In this document: positions 22,456 through 31,826 of the stretch, piece after piece
Numbering within the stretch: the first letter of the stretch is position 1
Layout: every line of letters starts with the position of its first letter
Assembly (NCBI GenBank): GCA_030427905.1
Contig: JAUICL010000004.1
Span: forward strand, 215,722-279,721
Length of the DNA stretch: 64,000 nt
Direction: 5' to 3'
DNA from: Bacteroidia bacterium
GTDB lineage: Bacteria > Bacteroidota > Bacteroidia > Flavobacteriales_D > Cryomorphaceae
The notes under the pieces: generated by a model
What the model was told of the DNA's origin: nothing
The model's input: the letters and a program-made list of their open reading frames with translations, nothing else
The model's database searches: none
Program-made: the position numbers and the translations under genes

Positions 22456-22923
22456 ATGCGTACTTTAAGAACCGACCAGCATCATCCTGATTTTGTACTT
22501 CTTGTATCCAAGCTGGATGCAGAGCTAGAAGGTATAAATGGAGCCGATCACGCATTTTACGCACCGCTAAACACAGCAGATGACTTGAATTGGGTTGTTG
22601 TGGCCTACGAAAATGATGTTCCCGTTTCATGTGGAGCTTTCAAAAAGTTTGACGCCGAAACAGTTGAGATTAAACGGATGTACACCCTCCCCAATCATCG
22701 GGGCAAAGGATTAGCGAAATTGGTTCTCAAAGACTTAGAATCTTGGGCGGCATCTATCAAGGTGCAACGCATTGTACTCGAAACAGGAAAAACCCTTCCA
22801 AGTGCGGTTCAGTTGTACCAAAATCGCGGCTATGATATTATTCCCGCATATCCTCCGTACCAGGACGATCCGAATAGTCTCTGTTTTGAAAAGGTCATCG
22901 AGAGCGGAATATCAAGTAGATAA
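22456..22923 (+). CDS. GNAT family N-acetyltransferase
   Basis: A 155-residue protein of standard single-domain GNAT length. The acetyl-CoA pyrophosphate-binding loop is NHRGKGLAK (R-x-x-G-x-G/A), preceded by the strand VEIKRMYTLP and followed by the helix LVLKDLESWA. The C-terminal part, IVLETGKTLPSAVQLYQNRGYD, is the usual motif B. It transfers an acetyl group from acetyl-CoA to an amine; the substrate cannot be read from sequence. Confidence 0.9.
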   Translation: MRTLRTDQHHPDFVLLVSKLDAELEGINGADHAFYAPLNTADDLNWVVVAYENDVPVSCGAFKKFDAETVEIKRMYTLPNHRGKGLAKLVLKDLESWAASIKVQRIVLETGKTLPSAVQLYQNRGYDIIPAYPPYQDDPNSLCFEKVIESGISSR

Positions 22924-23025
22924 ATTGAATCTGATGCTTCTGTAAAGTCATGAAGTTTAGAGTCGATTATTTTAGGCATTGTCTTGATATTGAGTAAGTT
23001 TAAGGGTACTTAAAACAAACTAATC

Positions 23026-23400
23026 ATGACTGTAAAAGAAGTAGCAGACCAGCTCGTGGCCTATTGCCGAAAGGGAGATTTTGAAGGGGCTATGGCCGAA
23101 TTGTATCACCCCGAAATTGAGAGTTTCGAACCGGAAGGAACTCCGAGTCCGTATGTAAAAGGATTGGACGGTGTGAAGCGAAAATCAGCGGAGTTTGAAT
23201 CGATGGTTGAGGAGATGCACGGAATGGAAGTGTCAGATCCCATTATCGCCGATAGCTTTTTCTCTTGTGCTATGACAATGGACGTCACATTCAAAGGAGC
23301 ACCGAGAATGAAAATGACAGAGATATGCGTTTATGGTGTTGAAGATGGAAAAATAGTGCGAGAGCAATTTTTCTTTACACCAGCTCCACAGGAGGCGTAG
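23026..23400 (+). CDS. SnoaL-like / NTF2-fold protein
   Basis: A 124-residue protein with the NTF2-like pattern: N-terminal helix ADQLVAYCRKGDFEGAMAELYHPEIE, the GLDGVKRKSAEF helix, then beta strands ending MTEICVYGVEDGKIVREQFFF. Members range from small isomerases/hydrolases to ligand-binding proteins. No partner gene is present, so the role is open. It is cytoplasmic. Confidence 0.8.
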   Translation: MTVKEVADQLVAYCRKGDFEGAMAELYHPEIESFEPEGTPSPYVKGLDGVKRKSAEFESMVEEMHGMEVSDPIIADSFFSCAMTMDVTFKGAPRMKMTEICVYGVEDGKIVREQFFFTPAPQEA

Positions 23401-23424
23401 TTATTTGGAAGAGTCGGTAGGTAG

Positions 23425-23709
23425 TTAAATATCTTTTGATTCTTCCACTTCTTCTTCAATCGCCATAGCGATATAGGCCTTCACGATTTCAAATTGATCT
23501 GGAAAGACGCTCCACTCAAAATCTTCTATGCTTCGCGGCCAAACGCAGAGCTGAACCACTTCCACAGGGTCTTTATCAATATGCCCCTTCCAGGTGATCG
23601 GCTTCCAGTTTTTTCGCGAAATTTTCTTCGATGAGTCTGCCTTCAAGGCAAAGTCACCACTGATCTTGCGTCCACCTTTAAATTTGAAAGAGCCTTTGAT
23701 TTTATACAT
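23425..23709 (-). CDS. Small hypothetical protein
   Basis: The start at 23709 gives 94 residues and a clean N-terminus (MYKIKGSFKFKGGRKISGDF); a longer frame to 23802 overlaps the next gene and has no support. It is beta-rich with conserved-looking aromatics (KNWKPITWKGHI, VCVWPRSIEDFEW-like region) and an acidic helical tail (MAIEEEVEESKDI). No family is recognised. It may be cotranscribed with the DUF1801 gene 55 bp upstream. Confidence 0.5.
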   Translation of the reverse strand: MYKIKGSFKFKGGRKISGDFALKADSSKKISRKNWKPITWKGHIDKDPVEVVQLCVWPRSIEDFEWSVFPDQFEIVKAYIAMAIEEEVEESKDI

Positions 23710-23764
23710 ACACTTATTCAGATTGGCCAAAATTAATAAAGCTGCGCCACTAAGTCTATAGGTG

Positions 23765-24358
23765 CTAACAATTCTTGTACTTGTCGTAAAGCCCCTTGCC
23801 ATCTAGGATTAGCGGAATGGCCTTCTCCAATCTTCCCAATCGGGTTTTCTCCTGCTTGGCAGAACCGATGTGCTCGGCATATTCTTTCTGCTTACCTGGG
23901 CTCAATTTGTCAAACTCAGTTTTCAAGACTTTATCCGACTTTAGGGCATTCTTAAGTTCAGCTGGAATTTCGACCACCTTCTTTTCTGGTTTTAACCCCT
24001 TTCCCTGGCGTTGGTTTTCAATGGCTTCCTTCACATAAGCGTCTATCAGCTTCTTATCCATTTCATCTACTGAATTGAACCGCCATTGCCTAAGCGCTTT
24101 GGTTTTGCCATCTTGCGCATTGACGAGCACCTTCGAACCATCTTCGAGAAATACCCCTTGAAAAAACCAAATACCTACATAAGATTTAAATGCAGCCATC
24201 CCGGCTACGTTTTTTCCATCGATACAATAGACTGGTGCGCCCCATTTGATGGTTTCTTCCATCTCATTGTGCAGAAATACCGTTCTCAGAACGTTTAGCT
24301 CTTCTCGGTAGTTCTCGTGTTTGGCAATGTAATCTTCAACAGTTTTCTTGCTTGGCAT
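23765..24358 (-). CDS. YdeI/OmdA-associated DUF1801 family protein
   Basis: A 197-residue protein starting at 24358. The N-terminal DUF1801 part (about 1-110) has MEETIKWGAPVYCIDGKNVAGMAAFKSYVGIWF, of which ETIKWGAP and KSYVGIWFF are family hallmarks. The C-terminal YdeI/OmdA part (about 130-190) has PAELKNAL, FDKLSPGKQKEY and KTRLGRLEKAI. The family is cytoplasmic and of uncertain function. A second member with a different C-terminus is at 52557-53201. Confidence 0.85.
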   Translation of the reverse strand: MPSKKTVEDYIAKHENYREELNVLRTVFLHNEMEETIKWGAPVYCIDGKNVAGMAAFKSYVGIWFFQGVFLEDGSKVLVNAQDGKTKALRQWRFNSVDEMDKKLIDAYVKEAIENQRQGKGLKPEKKVVEIPAELKNALKSDKVLKTEFDKLSPGKQKEYAEHIGSAKQEKTRLGRLEKAIPLILDGKGLYDKYKNC

Positions 24359-24440
24359 AATTCTCTGAAAATAGAATTTCAAAATATTGATACTATTCCG
24401 AAATTCAAAGTGTAATTTCGACTCAGTTAAATCACTCTTC

Positions 24441-26699
24441 ATGAAAAATCTCCAAGTTCTCGCTCTTTTACTCTTTTTCTTTATAACCAAGTCAATATTG
24501 GCTCAGGATGAAGTTCCCGAACTTAGTTGGCCAAGAGAGGTGGAAGCCGCTGATGGTGTGGCCACATTTTACCAACCGCAGATCGACTCCCAAACTGGAA
24601 ATATTATTGAAGGTAGATGCGCCCTTAGTTACCAACCCAATGATGGAGAACTGGAGTTTGGGGCTTTTTGGTTTAGAGCTTTTCTACAAACCGACAAGGA
24701 AGTGCGAACAGTGGTTCTCGATCAAATGGATGTGTTAGATGTTCACTTTCCAGGCCTCGAAGGTGAAGAGAAAATAGCCGAAGTGGGAAAAAAGATCCAA
24801 GACGTTTTCGAATCGATGGATCTCGTTATGTCGCTCGATCGACTTTTAGCTTCACTGGATGATGAGCAAGACGTGCAGCATCTTTCAGATGAAATAGACA
24901 ACAATCCACCCGATGTGTATTACCGGGAAGAGTCTACCATTCTGATCACGATCGATGGTCAACCAATATGGAAAGAAGTTTCTGACAAGAATTTAAAGTA
25001 TGCGGTGAACTCTGCCTTCTTTATTTCGCAAGATTTGAAGTCGGACATGTACTTCATCAACGGTGGTGACTTTTGGTATACTTCGGCATCGCCAGACCAG
25101 CCTTGGGAGCTCACTACCAACATTCCCAAGGGCATTAGGAGCTTTGCGGATCAAAACAAACCTAAGTCGGAAACCGAAGAAGGTGAAGGAAATACCAAGG
25201 CGCCTAAGATACTGGTTGTCACAAAACCTTCTGAGCTAATCGTAATCCAAGGCAAGCCAGATTACCAAGCCATAGAAGGTACGAGTTTGCTTTACGTCAA
25301 GAACACAGAAAACGATATTCTCATGGATATCAATTCACAGATGCACTATGTTCTGATAGCGGGAAGATGGTACAAGTCTAAGTCGCTTGATGATGGTTCT
25401 TGGAAATTCGAAGACCCCCAACAACTCCCAGACGATTTTGCGAAGATTCCTTCTGGAAGCGATATGGAAACCGTTTTGGCCAGCGTACCAGAAACCCAAG
25501 AAGCTAGAGATGCACTGCTAGAGCAAGCCATACCGCAAACAGCAGAGGTGAGTAGGAGTGAAGCGAAGGTAGAAGTACAGTTTGATGGATCGCCAAAGTT
25601 CAAACAAATTCCAAATACGGATGTGGCTTATTCCGAAAACTCGGACAAGTCGGTGCTTAAAATCGATCAGAAGTTTTATGTCGTAGATAATGGGATTTGG
25701 TTTGTCTCAAACTACCCTGAAGGCCCATATGAAGTGAGTGATCACAGACCAAACGAAGTAGATCAAATTCCACCATCAGAGCCCGTGTACAATACCAAAT
25801 ATGTGTATGTCTATGGCTCTACGCCAGAAGTGGTCTATGTGGGCTACCTACCCGGATACACCCACTCATACGTGTACAATGGGGTAGTGGTATACGGTAC
25901 TGGGTACCATTACCCATACTGGTACGGTAGTTACTATTACCCACGCCCAGTGACGTATGGTTTCAGCGTACACTACAATCCCTACACTGGGTGGGGATTC
26001 AGTATGGGCTTTTCAGCTGGATGGGTTGGTTGGGGGTTTCATCCTTACTACCGCCCATATTGGGGACCTTGTGGTTATCGAGCAGGGTATAGACATGGCT
26101 ACTACAATGGATACAACCACGGATATCACAATGGGTATAGACGAGGTGCTGCCGCTGGATACGCAGCTGGAAGTAGAAATAATGCCTATGCCAATAGAGA
26201 TGGTGTAAGGAAATCAAATTACAAAGGACAAGTTGGAAGTCGGACGGATCGATCGCGTCCTTCTGGAAAGCAGAACAATATGTATGCTGACAAGAAGGGA
26301 AATGTGTATCAACGTGATAAAGGTGGAAATTGGGACCAGAAATCTCGCCCGAGTCGCGACGGAAGCCAAACTCCAAATCGCGGCGATTCTTCGGGGATGA
26401 ATAAAGGCCAAAGCCCCAGCAGAACGCCATCTACCAAACCGAATACCCCGAGCACAAGGCCGAGTACACCATCAACAAGGCCTTCAACCCCAAGTACGCG
26501 GCCACAGCAGCCGCAGACACGTCCGGCCACTTCGCATTCAAGACAGCAGCCGTCAAATTTGGATCGCAGCTACCAGAACCGGCAACAAGGACAACAAAAC
26601 TACAACCGGTCTCGTCAGCAAATGCAGAGAGCCCAACCCACAAGATCGGCGCCTACTCGCTCGGCTCCAAGTCGCGGTGGCGGTGGAAGACGCCGGTAA
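24441..26699 (+). CDS. Large secreted Tyr/Gly-rich surface protein
   Basis: A 752-residue protein; the start at 24441 gives a signal peptide ending ILAQ. The N-terminal ~440 residues contain two or three related beta modules (SSxMYYVL-type strands: DINSQMHYVLIAGRWYKS, KIDQKFYVVDNGIWFVS). Next is a segment of about 110 residues very rich in Tyr, Gly and Pro (GYHYPYWYGSYYYPRP), then a basic, disordered tail of Arg/Ser/Pro/Gln with PSTPSTR heptads. Proteins of this design occur in several phyla, and some are annotated as carbohydrate-binding family V/XII, but no activity is established. A strong terminator follows. Confidence 0.75.
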   Translation: MKNLQVLALLLFFFITKSILAQDEVPELSWPREVEAADGVATFYQPQIDSQTGNIIEGRCALSYQPNDGELEFGAFWFRAFLQTDKEVRTVVLDQMDVLDVHFPGLEGEEKIAEVGKKIQDVFESMDLVMSLDRLLASLDDEQDVQHLSDEIDNNPPDVYYREESTILITIDGQPIWKEVSDKNLKYAVNSAFFISQDLKSDMYFINGGDFWYTSASPDQPWELTTNIPKGIRSFADQNKPKSETEEGEGNTKAPKILVVTKPSELIVIQGKPDYQAIEGTSLLYVKNTENDILMDINSQMHYVLIAGRWYKSKSLDDGSWKFEDPQQLPDDFAKIPSGSDMETVLASVPETQEARDALLEQAIPQTAEVSRSEAKVEVQFDGSPKFKQIPNTDVAYSENSDKSVLKIDQKFYVVDNGIWFVSNYPEGPYEVSDHRPNEVDQIPPSEPVYNTKYVYVYGSTPEVVYVGYLPGYTHSYVYNGVVVYGTGYHYPYWYGSYYYPRPVTYGFSVHYNPYTGWGFSMGFSAGWVGWGFHPYYRPYWGPCGYRAGYRHGYYNGYNHGYHNGYRRGAAAGYAAGSRNNAYANRDGVRKSNYKGQVGSRTDRSRPSGKQNNMYADKKGNVYQRDKGGNWDQKSRPSRDGSQTPNRGDSSGMNKGQSPSRTPSTKPNTPSTRPSTPSTRPSTPSTRPQQPQTRPATSHSRQQPSNLDRSYQNRQQGQQNYNRSRQQMQRAQPTRSAPTRSAPSRGGGGRRR

Positions 26700-26716
26700 T
26701 CTTTTTGACCAAATGA

Positions 26717-26756
26717 AAAGCCGACCCAATTGCGATAGCGCATTCGGGTCGGCTTT
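26717..26756 (+). terminator. Rho-independent terminator
   Basis: AAAGCCGACCC / GGGTCGGCTTT stem with an inner secondary stem (GCG/CGC), 17 bp after the surface-protein stop. Its T tract is short. Confidence 0.75.
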
Positions 26757-27025
26757 CTACTTAAGGTTGATTTTAGATTATCTTTTCAAGATGTTGAAGG
26801 GAGATTCTTCAATCAAGTACATCAAATTTTGATTGTATGCATCTGGTGTTTGCCAAAATGACTCATGTGCATTTGAATAATCAGTCTCCGAGAGTTTTCG
26901 GAATCTTCGAAGGCTCAAATTCATTTCGAGATGTTATGATTTTTTTAAATTTTTGAGATGTGGTAGAACCAAGCGGATATTCTCTGATTTTCGTAGCTTA
27001 CAAGCCATAAAGAGTAACACTAGAA
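26757..27025. other. Intergenic stretch without recognised features
   Basis: AT-rich sequence between the terminator at 26717-26756 and the gene at 27026. No repeat, hairpin or open frame of note is seen. Confidence 0.5.
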
Positions 27026-27475
27026 ATGGGTAAGAAGATTAAGCCTGGCAAAGGCTACGGCAAAATCAAATTTGGTGCTTCTATGGAAGATGTGGAAGCC
27101 AGACTGGGAAAGCCCAGTGAAATAGAACGAGATGAAGACCAATTGACGTATTGGCATTACGACGATGAGATCTTATCGCTCACATTTGATGGGACCGAAG
27201 GCTGGAAGCTATCTTCGATTCTCGCGGGAGACTTAGGGATGAAGCTTTTTAGTCAAGACTTGGACGAAGTCAATCAGAATAGCCTTGTGGCATTGCTGAA
27301 AGAAAACGGAGTGAAGAATATCACATCGCAGGATGAGATTGTCGATGGAGCTACTGTAGTAACCATCGAAGCAGAAGATCTGGAAATGATATTTTGGTTC
27401 GAGAACGGAGATTTGACTGAAGTTCAGTGGGGCCCGTTTTTCAACGACGAAGACTCCATCATCTGGCCGGAATAA
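27026..27475 (+). CDS. Hypothetical cytoplasmic protein, 149 aa
   Basis: A 149-residue acidic protein without signal peptide. The start reads KPGKGYGKIKFGASMEDVEARLGKPSEI. The I-x-(F/L)-G-x-S-x-E-x-V-x-x-x-L-G-x-P pattern is like the first helix and turn of BamE/SmpA-type and immunity-like folds, though the rest (DEILSLTFDG, MIFWFENGDLTEVQWGPFF) is not assigned. No partner gene is adjacent. Confidence 0.65.
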   Translation: MGKKIKPGKGYGKIKFGASMEDVEARLGKPSEIERDEDQLTYWHYDDEILSLTFDGTEGWKLSSILAGDLGMKLFSQDLDEVNQNSLVALLKENGVKNITSQDEIVDGATVVTIEAEDLEMIFWFENGDLTEVQWGPFFNDEDSIIWPE

Positions 27476-27505
27476 AAAAGTCGCCACGAATTTCTCCGCG
27501 GCGAC
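27474..27505 (-). terminator. Terminator of the tricorn-type protease gene
   Basis: GTCGCC(A)CG / CG(C)GGCGAC hairpin 24 bp after the protease stop, followed on the minus strand by a run of six T. It may also end the convergent gene at 27475. Confidence 0.75.
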
Positions 27506-27529
27506 CTTTGAATTGATTTCTTAAGAACC

Positions 27530-30500
27530 TTATTTGGATGTTTCTTCTAGTAGGTGTTTTACAGCTGCTTCGAGTTGCTCATCGCGGTTTTGGGATGCCA
27601 TGCCAGGTTGGTTCGGCACTTTGATGTCTGGTTCCAACTGATTGTTTTCCATCAGCTCACCGGTTTTCACATCGCGCATACCCACTTGTGGAATACCAAA
27701 TACAGTACCGTCTAGCATCGACTCCCACCACACCGCAGTACCTGTTCCCGGAACGGGCATACCAATGAGTTTTCCGATTTCGAAATACTTATAGGTGTAT
27801 GGAAACAAGTGTGCGTCGCTATAGTTGCTTTCGCTCATAAGCACACAAGATGGTTTTTGCCATTTGCCAAGTGGTTCACCACCCATATTTTCTTGGCCAC
27901 GGGGTACAAACTGCATATAGGGTTCGCCGCTCAAGAAGGTGGCCAAATCATCGTGCAGCCAACCACCACCATTGAAACGCGTATCTACAATCAAGGCATC
28001 CTTGTCGTTGTGCTTACCCAATGCACGGCTGTACAATTCTCTGAAGCTCGATGAATTCATTCCTCGAACGTGTACGTATCCGATTTTTCCGCCAGAAAGA
28101 CTGTCAACAGCGGCTTCACGGGTTTTGATCCAGCGTTCGTACGCCAATTGATTCTGAGTTCCTCGGCTTATAGGTTCAATAACTTCGTCCCAGCTATCTC
28201 CATTTAGGCTAAATGAAACCAGTACTTTATCGCCCGCTTTCCGATTGAGCATCGGGTAGTAGTTTTCACCCGCTTTTATTTCCTTCCCATCTATTTTGGT
28301 GATGATGGTCCCTGGCTTGATCTTTCCTTCTTTGTTAATCAGCGGACTCTTATCCATGATCTCAATAATCTTGAGACCGTCGCCAGTATAGTTCTGGTCA
28401 TAGAAAACACCAAAGCAAGCGGTAGCATCATCGGTTGAGTTGCCATCCCAGGCAAAGGCTCCCGTGTGAGATGCGTTCACTTCTCCAAGCATCTCGCTCA
28501 GCATATCGGCAAAGTCATGGCGATTGTTGATGTATGGAAGAAAGCGTTCGTAATTGGCTTTGTACATATCCCAATCTACGCCGTGAAGATCTTCTAGGTA
28601 GAATTTCTTCTTAAACTGCCGCCAAGCATGCTCAAACATGTAAGCACGCTCTGCATCGGTGTTCAAATTCATTTCAGAACTGTAGGATATTCCTTCCATC
28701 TTTCCATCGGCTACAGTTATTTTCTTCAGACTACCGCGGTTGTTCAGAAAGATGTGCTTTTCCTTTTCATCAAACTGTAGCTCTGAATATCCACCGTCCA
28801 GATTTGAGATAATCTTGGTTTCATTCTCTTTGAAATTGGTTTTCCAAAGATTGGTTCCTTCTCCGGTGCTGGTGAGATAGTACAGGTTTTCACCTTCTTC
28901 ATCCAAAAGCATATCTGAGATGAAAGATGAAAAGATGGTCAGCTTGATCATGCGATCTTCCAATCCTTCCCATTCAACTTTGATTGGCTCTACTTTTTTC
29001 TCTTCTTCTTCATCGTCATCTTTCTTGTTCTTCTTGTCTTTTTTATCGTTTTCATCTTTATCTTCTTCACCGTCCTTGTCGTCTTCTTTGTTTTCTTTCC
29101 AAAATTCGTAGTCGGCTTTGTCGAGCGTGAAGCGCTGGTAAGCATCTTCTGTCAGGAAAAGAGCAAACACATCAGACTGCGATCCCCAGCTCCCGTGAGA
29201 GCGGTAGCCGCTGCGATCGGAAACCCAATAAACTACTTCACCGCCCATTCCAAATTTGGGCCGGTAGTTCCCATATCCGCTTTCTGATAGGTCTTTTGGG
29301 TTTTCGTCACCATTTACATTGAGCAGACCTACTTGCGTGTTCCATCTATTGTTGTCAAAGAACTCTACCAGCAACCACTTGCTGTCGGGTGACCAACTGA
29401 AGCCCTGATCTCCATCAGAATAGCTATAGTTCAAATCGCCTGACATCACGGTGCGAATTTCTCCAGATTCCAGGTTTTTAACTCGGATGGTGGTTCGCTC
29501 TTCGAGAAAGGCGATTTCTTTGTCGTCGGGGCTGTATGCCGCCTGAAAGGTTTCGGCATCTGTTTCTACCAGCGCCTTTTCATCTATCAAAGTGGCATTG
29601 TAGAAGTACTTTTCTTCTTTGCGATTTAGGCTTGCTTCATAAATATTCCAGCTCTCATTTCGCTCACCAGAATACATGAGCTTGGTTCCGTCGCTATTAA
29701 AATCTAGATCGCGTTCTTGCTCAGGCGTGTTGGTAATGCGCTTTGTGGCACTGAAGTCAATAGATGTTACGAACACTTCTCCACGAACTATAAAGGCAAT
29801 CTCCTTTCCGTTTGGAGAAACTTCAAAATCGGAAGCGCCGCTGTTAATCAGCTTAACGATCGTTTCATTGTACAGTTCATCACTGTGAATTGTGATCTCG
29901 ACTTTCTTGGGACTCTGAGTCTCGAGTTGTGTGTAGATTTCACCATTAAAATCATAGCAAAGCATGCCATCATTGGCCATGCTCAATGAGCGAACGGGAT
30001 GGTCTTCGAACATACTGACCTGAGTAAAACCCGAGGCCTTTCCGCTTGAGATGTCGGCTTTCCAAACATTGAAGGAACCGCTGCGCTCTGAAAGGAAGTA
30101 CATCTTGTCATCGCCTTTCCATATGGGATTGCGATCTTCGCCTTCCCAGGTGGTGAGCTGGTTGTAGGTCTTTGATGGGATGTCGTAAACCCAGATGTCA
30201 CGCGCTACCGAAGAAACGTGGTGCTTTCTCAGTGGGTCTTCGTATCCCTTTTGGTCGTGGTACAAAAACTTGGTCTCATCAGCCGAAAAATTAGTGGCAA
30301 TAGCCGGTGTGGTGATTAATTGTGTGGGCCGGCTGCCAGTATCAGACACGGTATAGAGTTCGCTCAATACGCCTGATGGAAACAACACCGATCGGTGATC
30401 ATCTAACCGAGATGATTCAAACACAATTCGCCCATCGCTCAGGTACTCACTAGGAAGATCCCATGAACTGTGAAAAGTGACACGGGTAGGGGCACCGCCT

Positions 30501-30787
30501 TTGGCATCGACAACATAGATGTCTCGATTGCCATTTCTCACCGAGGCGAAGGCAATTTTCTGACCGTCGGCTTTCCAAACGGGGTGTGATTCATAATCAT
30601 CGGTGTGCGTAATAGCCGTGGCAACACCGCCACCGCGAGGTACGGTGTAAATATCTCCTTGAAAAGAAAAGGCAATGGTTTTACCATCGGGAGAAATACT
30701 TGGAAATTTCAACCAAAGTGGATTCTCTTGCGCATGGCAAAGTAAGACGGTAAGGGCGCTGAATAGCCCGAGGATTAGTTTCTTCAT
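27530..30787 (-). CDS. Tricorn-type S41 peptidase
   Basis: A 1085-residue secreted protease (signal peptide 1-19, ending CHAQ). The N-terminal ~540 residues form two beta-propellers with PD40/TolB-like repeats (SPDGKTIAFS, WSPDSKWLLVEF). A strongly charged Asp/Glu/Lys stretch lies at about 560-599. Then come the tricorn core domain, a PDZ domain (about 800-880; IITKIDGKEIKAGENY) and the S41 catalytic region with VDTRFNGGGWLHDD and the nucleophile context SESNYSDAH (Ser near residue 990). It should cut peptides in the periplasm after substrates are gated by the propellers. It stands alone with its own terminator. Confidence 0.92.
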   Translation of the reverse strand: MKKLILGLFSALTVLLCHAQENPLWLKFPSISPDGKTIAFSFQGDIYTVPRGGGVATAITHTDDYESHPVWKADGQKIAFASVRNGNRDIYVVDAKGGAPTRVTFHSSWDLPSEYLSDGRIVFESSRLDDHRSVLFPSGVLSELYTVSDTGSRPTQLITTPAIATNFSADETKFLYHDQKGYEDPLRKHHVSSVARDIWVYDIPSKTYNQLTTWEGEDRNPIWKGDDKMYFLSERSGSFNVWKADISSGKASGFTQVSMFEDHPVRSLSMANDGMLCYDFNGEIYTQLETQSPKKVEITIHSDELYNETIVKLINSGASDFEVSPNGKEIAFIVRGEVFVTSIDFSATKRITNTPEQERDLDFNSDGTKLMYSGERNESWNIYEASLNRKEEKYFYNATLIDEKALVETDAETFQAAYSPDDKEIAFLEERTTIRVKNLESGEIRTVMSGDLNYSYSDGDQGFSWSPDSKWLLVEFFDNNRWNTQVGLLNVNGDENPKDLSESGYGNYRPKFGMGGEVVYWVSDRSGYRSHGSWGSQSDVFALFLTEDAYQRFTLDKADYEFWKENKEDDKDGEEDKDENDKKDKKNKKDDDEEEEKKVEPIKVEWEGLEDRMIKLTIFSSFISDMLLDEEGENLYYLTSTGEGTNLWKTNFKENETKIISNLDGGYSELQFDEKEKHIFLNNRGSLKKITVADGKMEGISYSSEMNLNTDAERAYMFEHAWRQFKKKFYLEDLHGVDWDMYKANYERFLPYINNRHDFADMLSEMLGEVNASHTGAFAWDGNSTDDATACFGVFYDQNYTGDGLKIIEIMDKSPLINKEGKIKPGTIITKIDGKEIKAGENYYPMLNRKAGDKVLVSFSLNGDSWDEVIEPISRGTQNQLAYERWIKTREAAVDSLSGGKIGYVHVRGMNSSSFRELYSRALGKHNDKDALIVDTRFNGGGWLHDDLATFLSGEPYMQFVPRGQENMGGEPLGKWQKPSCVLMSESNYSDAHLFPYTYKYFEIGKLIGMPVPGTGTAVWWESMLDGTVFGIPQVGMRDVKTGELMENNQLEPDIKVPNQPGMASQNRDEQLEAAVKHLLEETSK

Positions 30788-30897
30788 GATGGGTTTGATT
30801 GGTCTGTATTAACTCGAAGAAACGAAAAAAAGTGATGCCTAATTAGATTTGTGATTTTTTAAGATGGTGACTACTAGACTTTACTGAGGTTGAGCGT

Positions 30898-31776
30898 TCA
30901 GGTGTGGACGTGAAGGTTAAGACTAGAATCAGGGGTGGGAGAGAACCAAATCTTAATTTGATCGTGTACCACATCGTTCCACAACATTCTGTAGTGTCCG
31001 GTTTTTTCCAACGCCACAAGCTCTGTGTCTGGGTGGTTGCTAGCGAGCATTTCGGAATTTTTGAAGGGAATGACTCTATCAAACTTATCATGGATAATGC
31101 CGCGCCTATTCGGAAACACATCTTTCATTTTGTGGTTCACTTGAAGCGATGAAAAGGGTTCATCAAACAAGTACTCAGCGTTTGAAATAATCTGATTTAG
31201 CGCCGGTTTGGAGAACCCTACTAGTCTTGAGAATGGTTCGATAAATTCCGAGAAGTCGTTTGGGCTGGTCAGGATGATAAACCTATCAATGGCAATAGGA
31301 TTTCGAGAAAGCGTATGTGTAGCCACTGCCGAACCGAACGAATGGGTGACTATAGAAATGGGTACAGCCGGATTGACCCGACGGATCACCGCTTCCAGTG
31401 CTAAAGTGCATTCCTTCAGATTTGTTTTGCGGTGTTTTGAATGGCCATGGGCAGGAAGATCAAAGCTGATGACATGATATCCTTGATAGGCCAATACGTT
31501 GCCAATACCCGACATACTCCCAGCGTTTGACTCCCAGCCATGTACAAGAATTACAGGTGCACCCGCTGGGTCTCCGATTTCATAGCATTGAATATCCCCG
31601 AGTTCTGAAGGGGCAGAAAAGTGATGTGCTGTGTTGTAAAAAGCGATTTCCTTTTTCTTGAAAGGTAAGCGCTGCGTTTTCTGCATAAAATCAAAAGCGA
31701 TATCACCGGCTTTTTTAGAGTCTATCCGATCGAGAATCTTGAAATAGGTTTTGATGAATAGGAGTTGTGGTTTCAT
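30898..31776 (-). CDS. Alpha/beta hydrolase controlled by the adjacent TetR regulator
   Basis: A 292-residue protein with the alpha/beta-hydrolase layout: oxyanion-hole motif HGWESN, nucleophile elbow THSFGSA, acid in HDKFDRVIPF and histidine in KTGHYRMLW. No signal peptide is present, so it is cytoplasmic. The substrate cannot be read off; a small ester or lactone is likely by family. It lies 50 bp downstream of the TetR gene on the same strand, and its short upstream region contains a palindrome matching one upstream of tetR. Confidence 0.88.
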   Translation of the reverse strand: MKPQLLFIKTYFKILDRIDSKKAGDIAFDFMQKTQRLPFKKKEIAFYNTAHHFSAPSELGDIQCYEIGDPAGAPVILVHGWESNAGSMSGIGNVLAYQGYHVISFDLPAHGHSKHRKTNLKECTLALEAVIRRVNPAVPISIVTHSFGSAVATHTLSRNPIAIDRFIILTSPNDFSEFIEPFSRLVGFSKPALNQIISNAEYLFDEPFSSLQVNHKMKDVFPNRRGIIHDKFDRVIPFKNSEMLASNHPDTELVALEKTGHYRMLWNDVVHDQIKIWFSPTPDSSLNLHVHT

Positions 31777-31790
31777 GGTTTCGGTTTAAA

Positions 31791-31808
31791 ATATACCAAA
31801 CGGTATAT
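31791..31808. promoter_or_regulatory. TetR-type operator upstream of the hydrolase gene
   Basis: ATATACC-AAAC-GGTATAT, an 18-bp palindrome with 7-bp arms, 15 bp before the hydrolase start. It shares the ATACC-N4-GGTAT core with the site at 32442-32455. Confidence 0.75.
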
Positions 31809-31826
31809 TAGAAGGTAAAAAATATA

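Noticed and set aside
23425-23802. Longer form of the small protein starting at 23802
   Set aside because: It would overlap the upstream DUF1801 gene by 38 bp, and the extra 31 residues look like translated intergenic sequence.
25957-26430. Open frames opposite to or out of phase with the Tyr/Gly-rich region
   Set aside because: They are by-products of biased codons in the real gene.
28920-29111. Ser/Phe-rich plus-strand frame
   Set aside because: It is the antisense of the Asp/Glu/Lys stretch in the protease gene.
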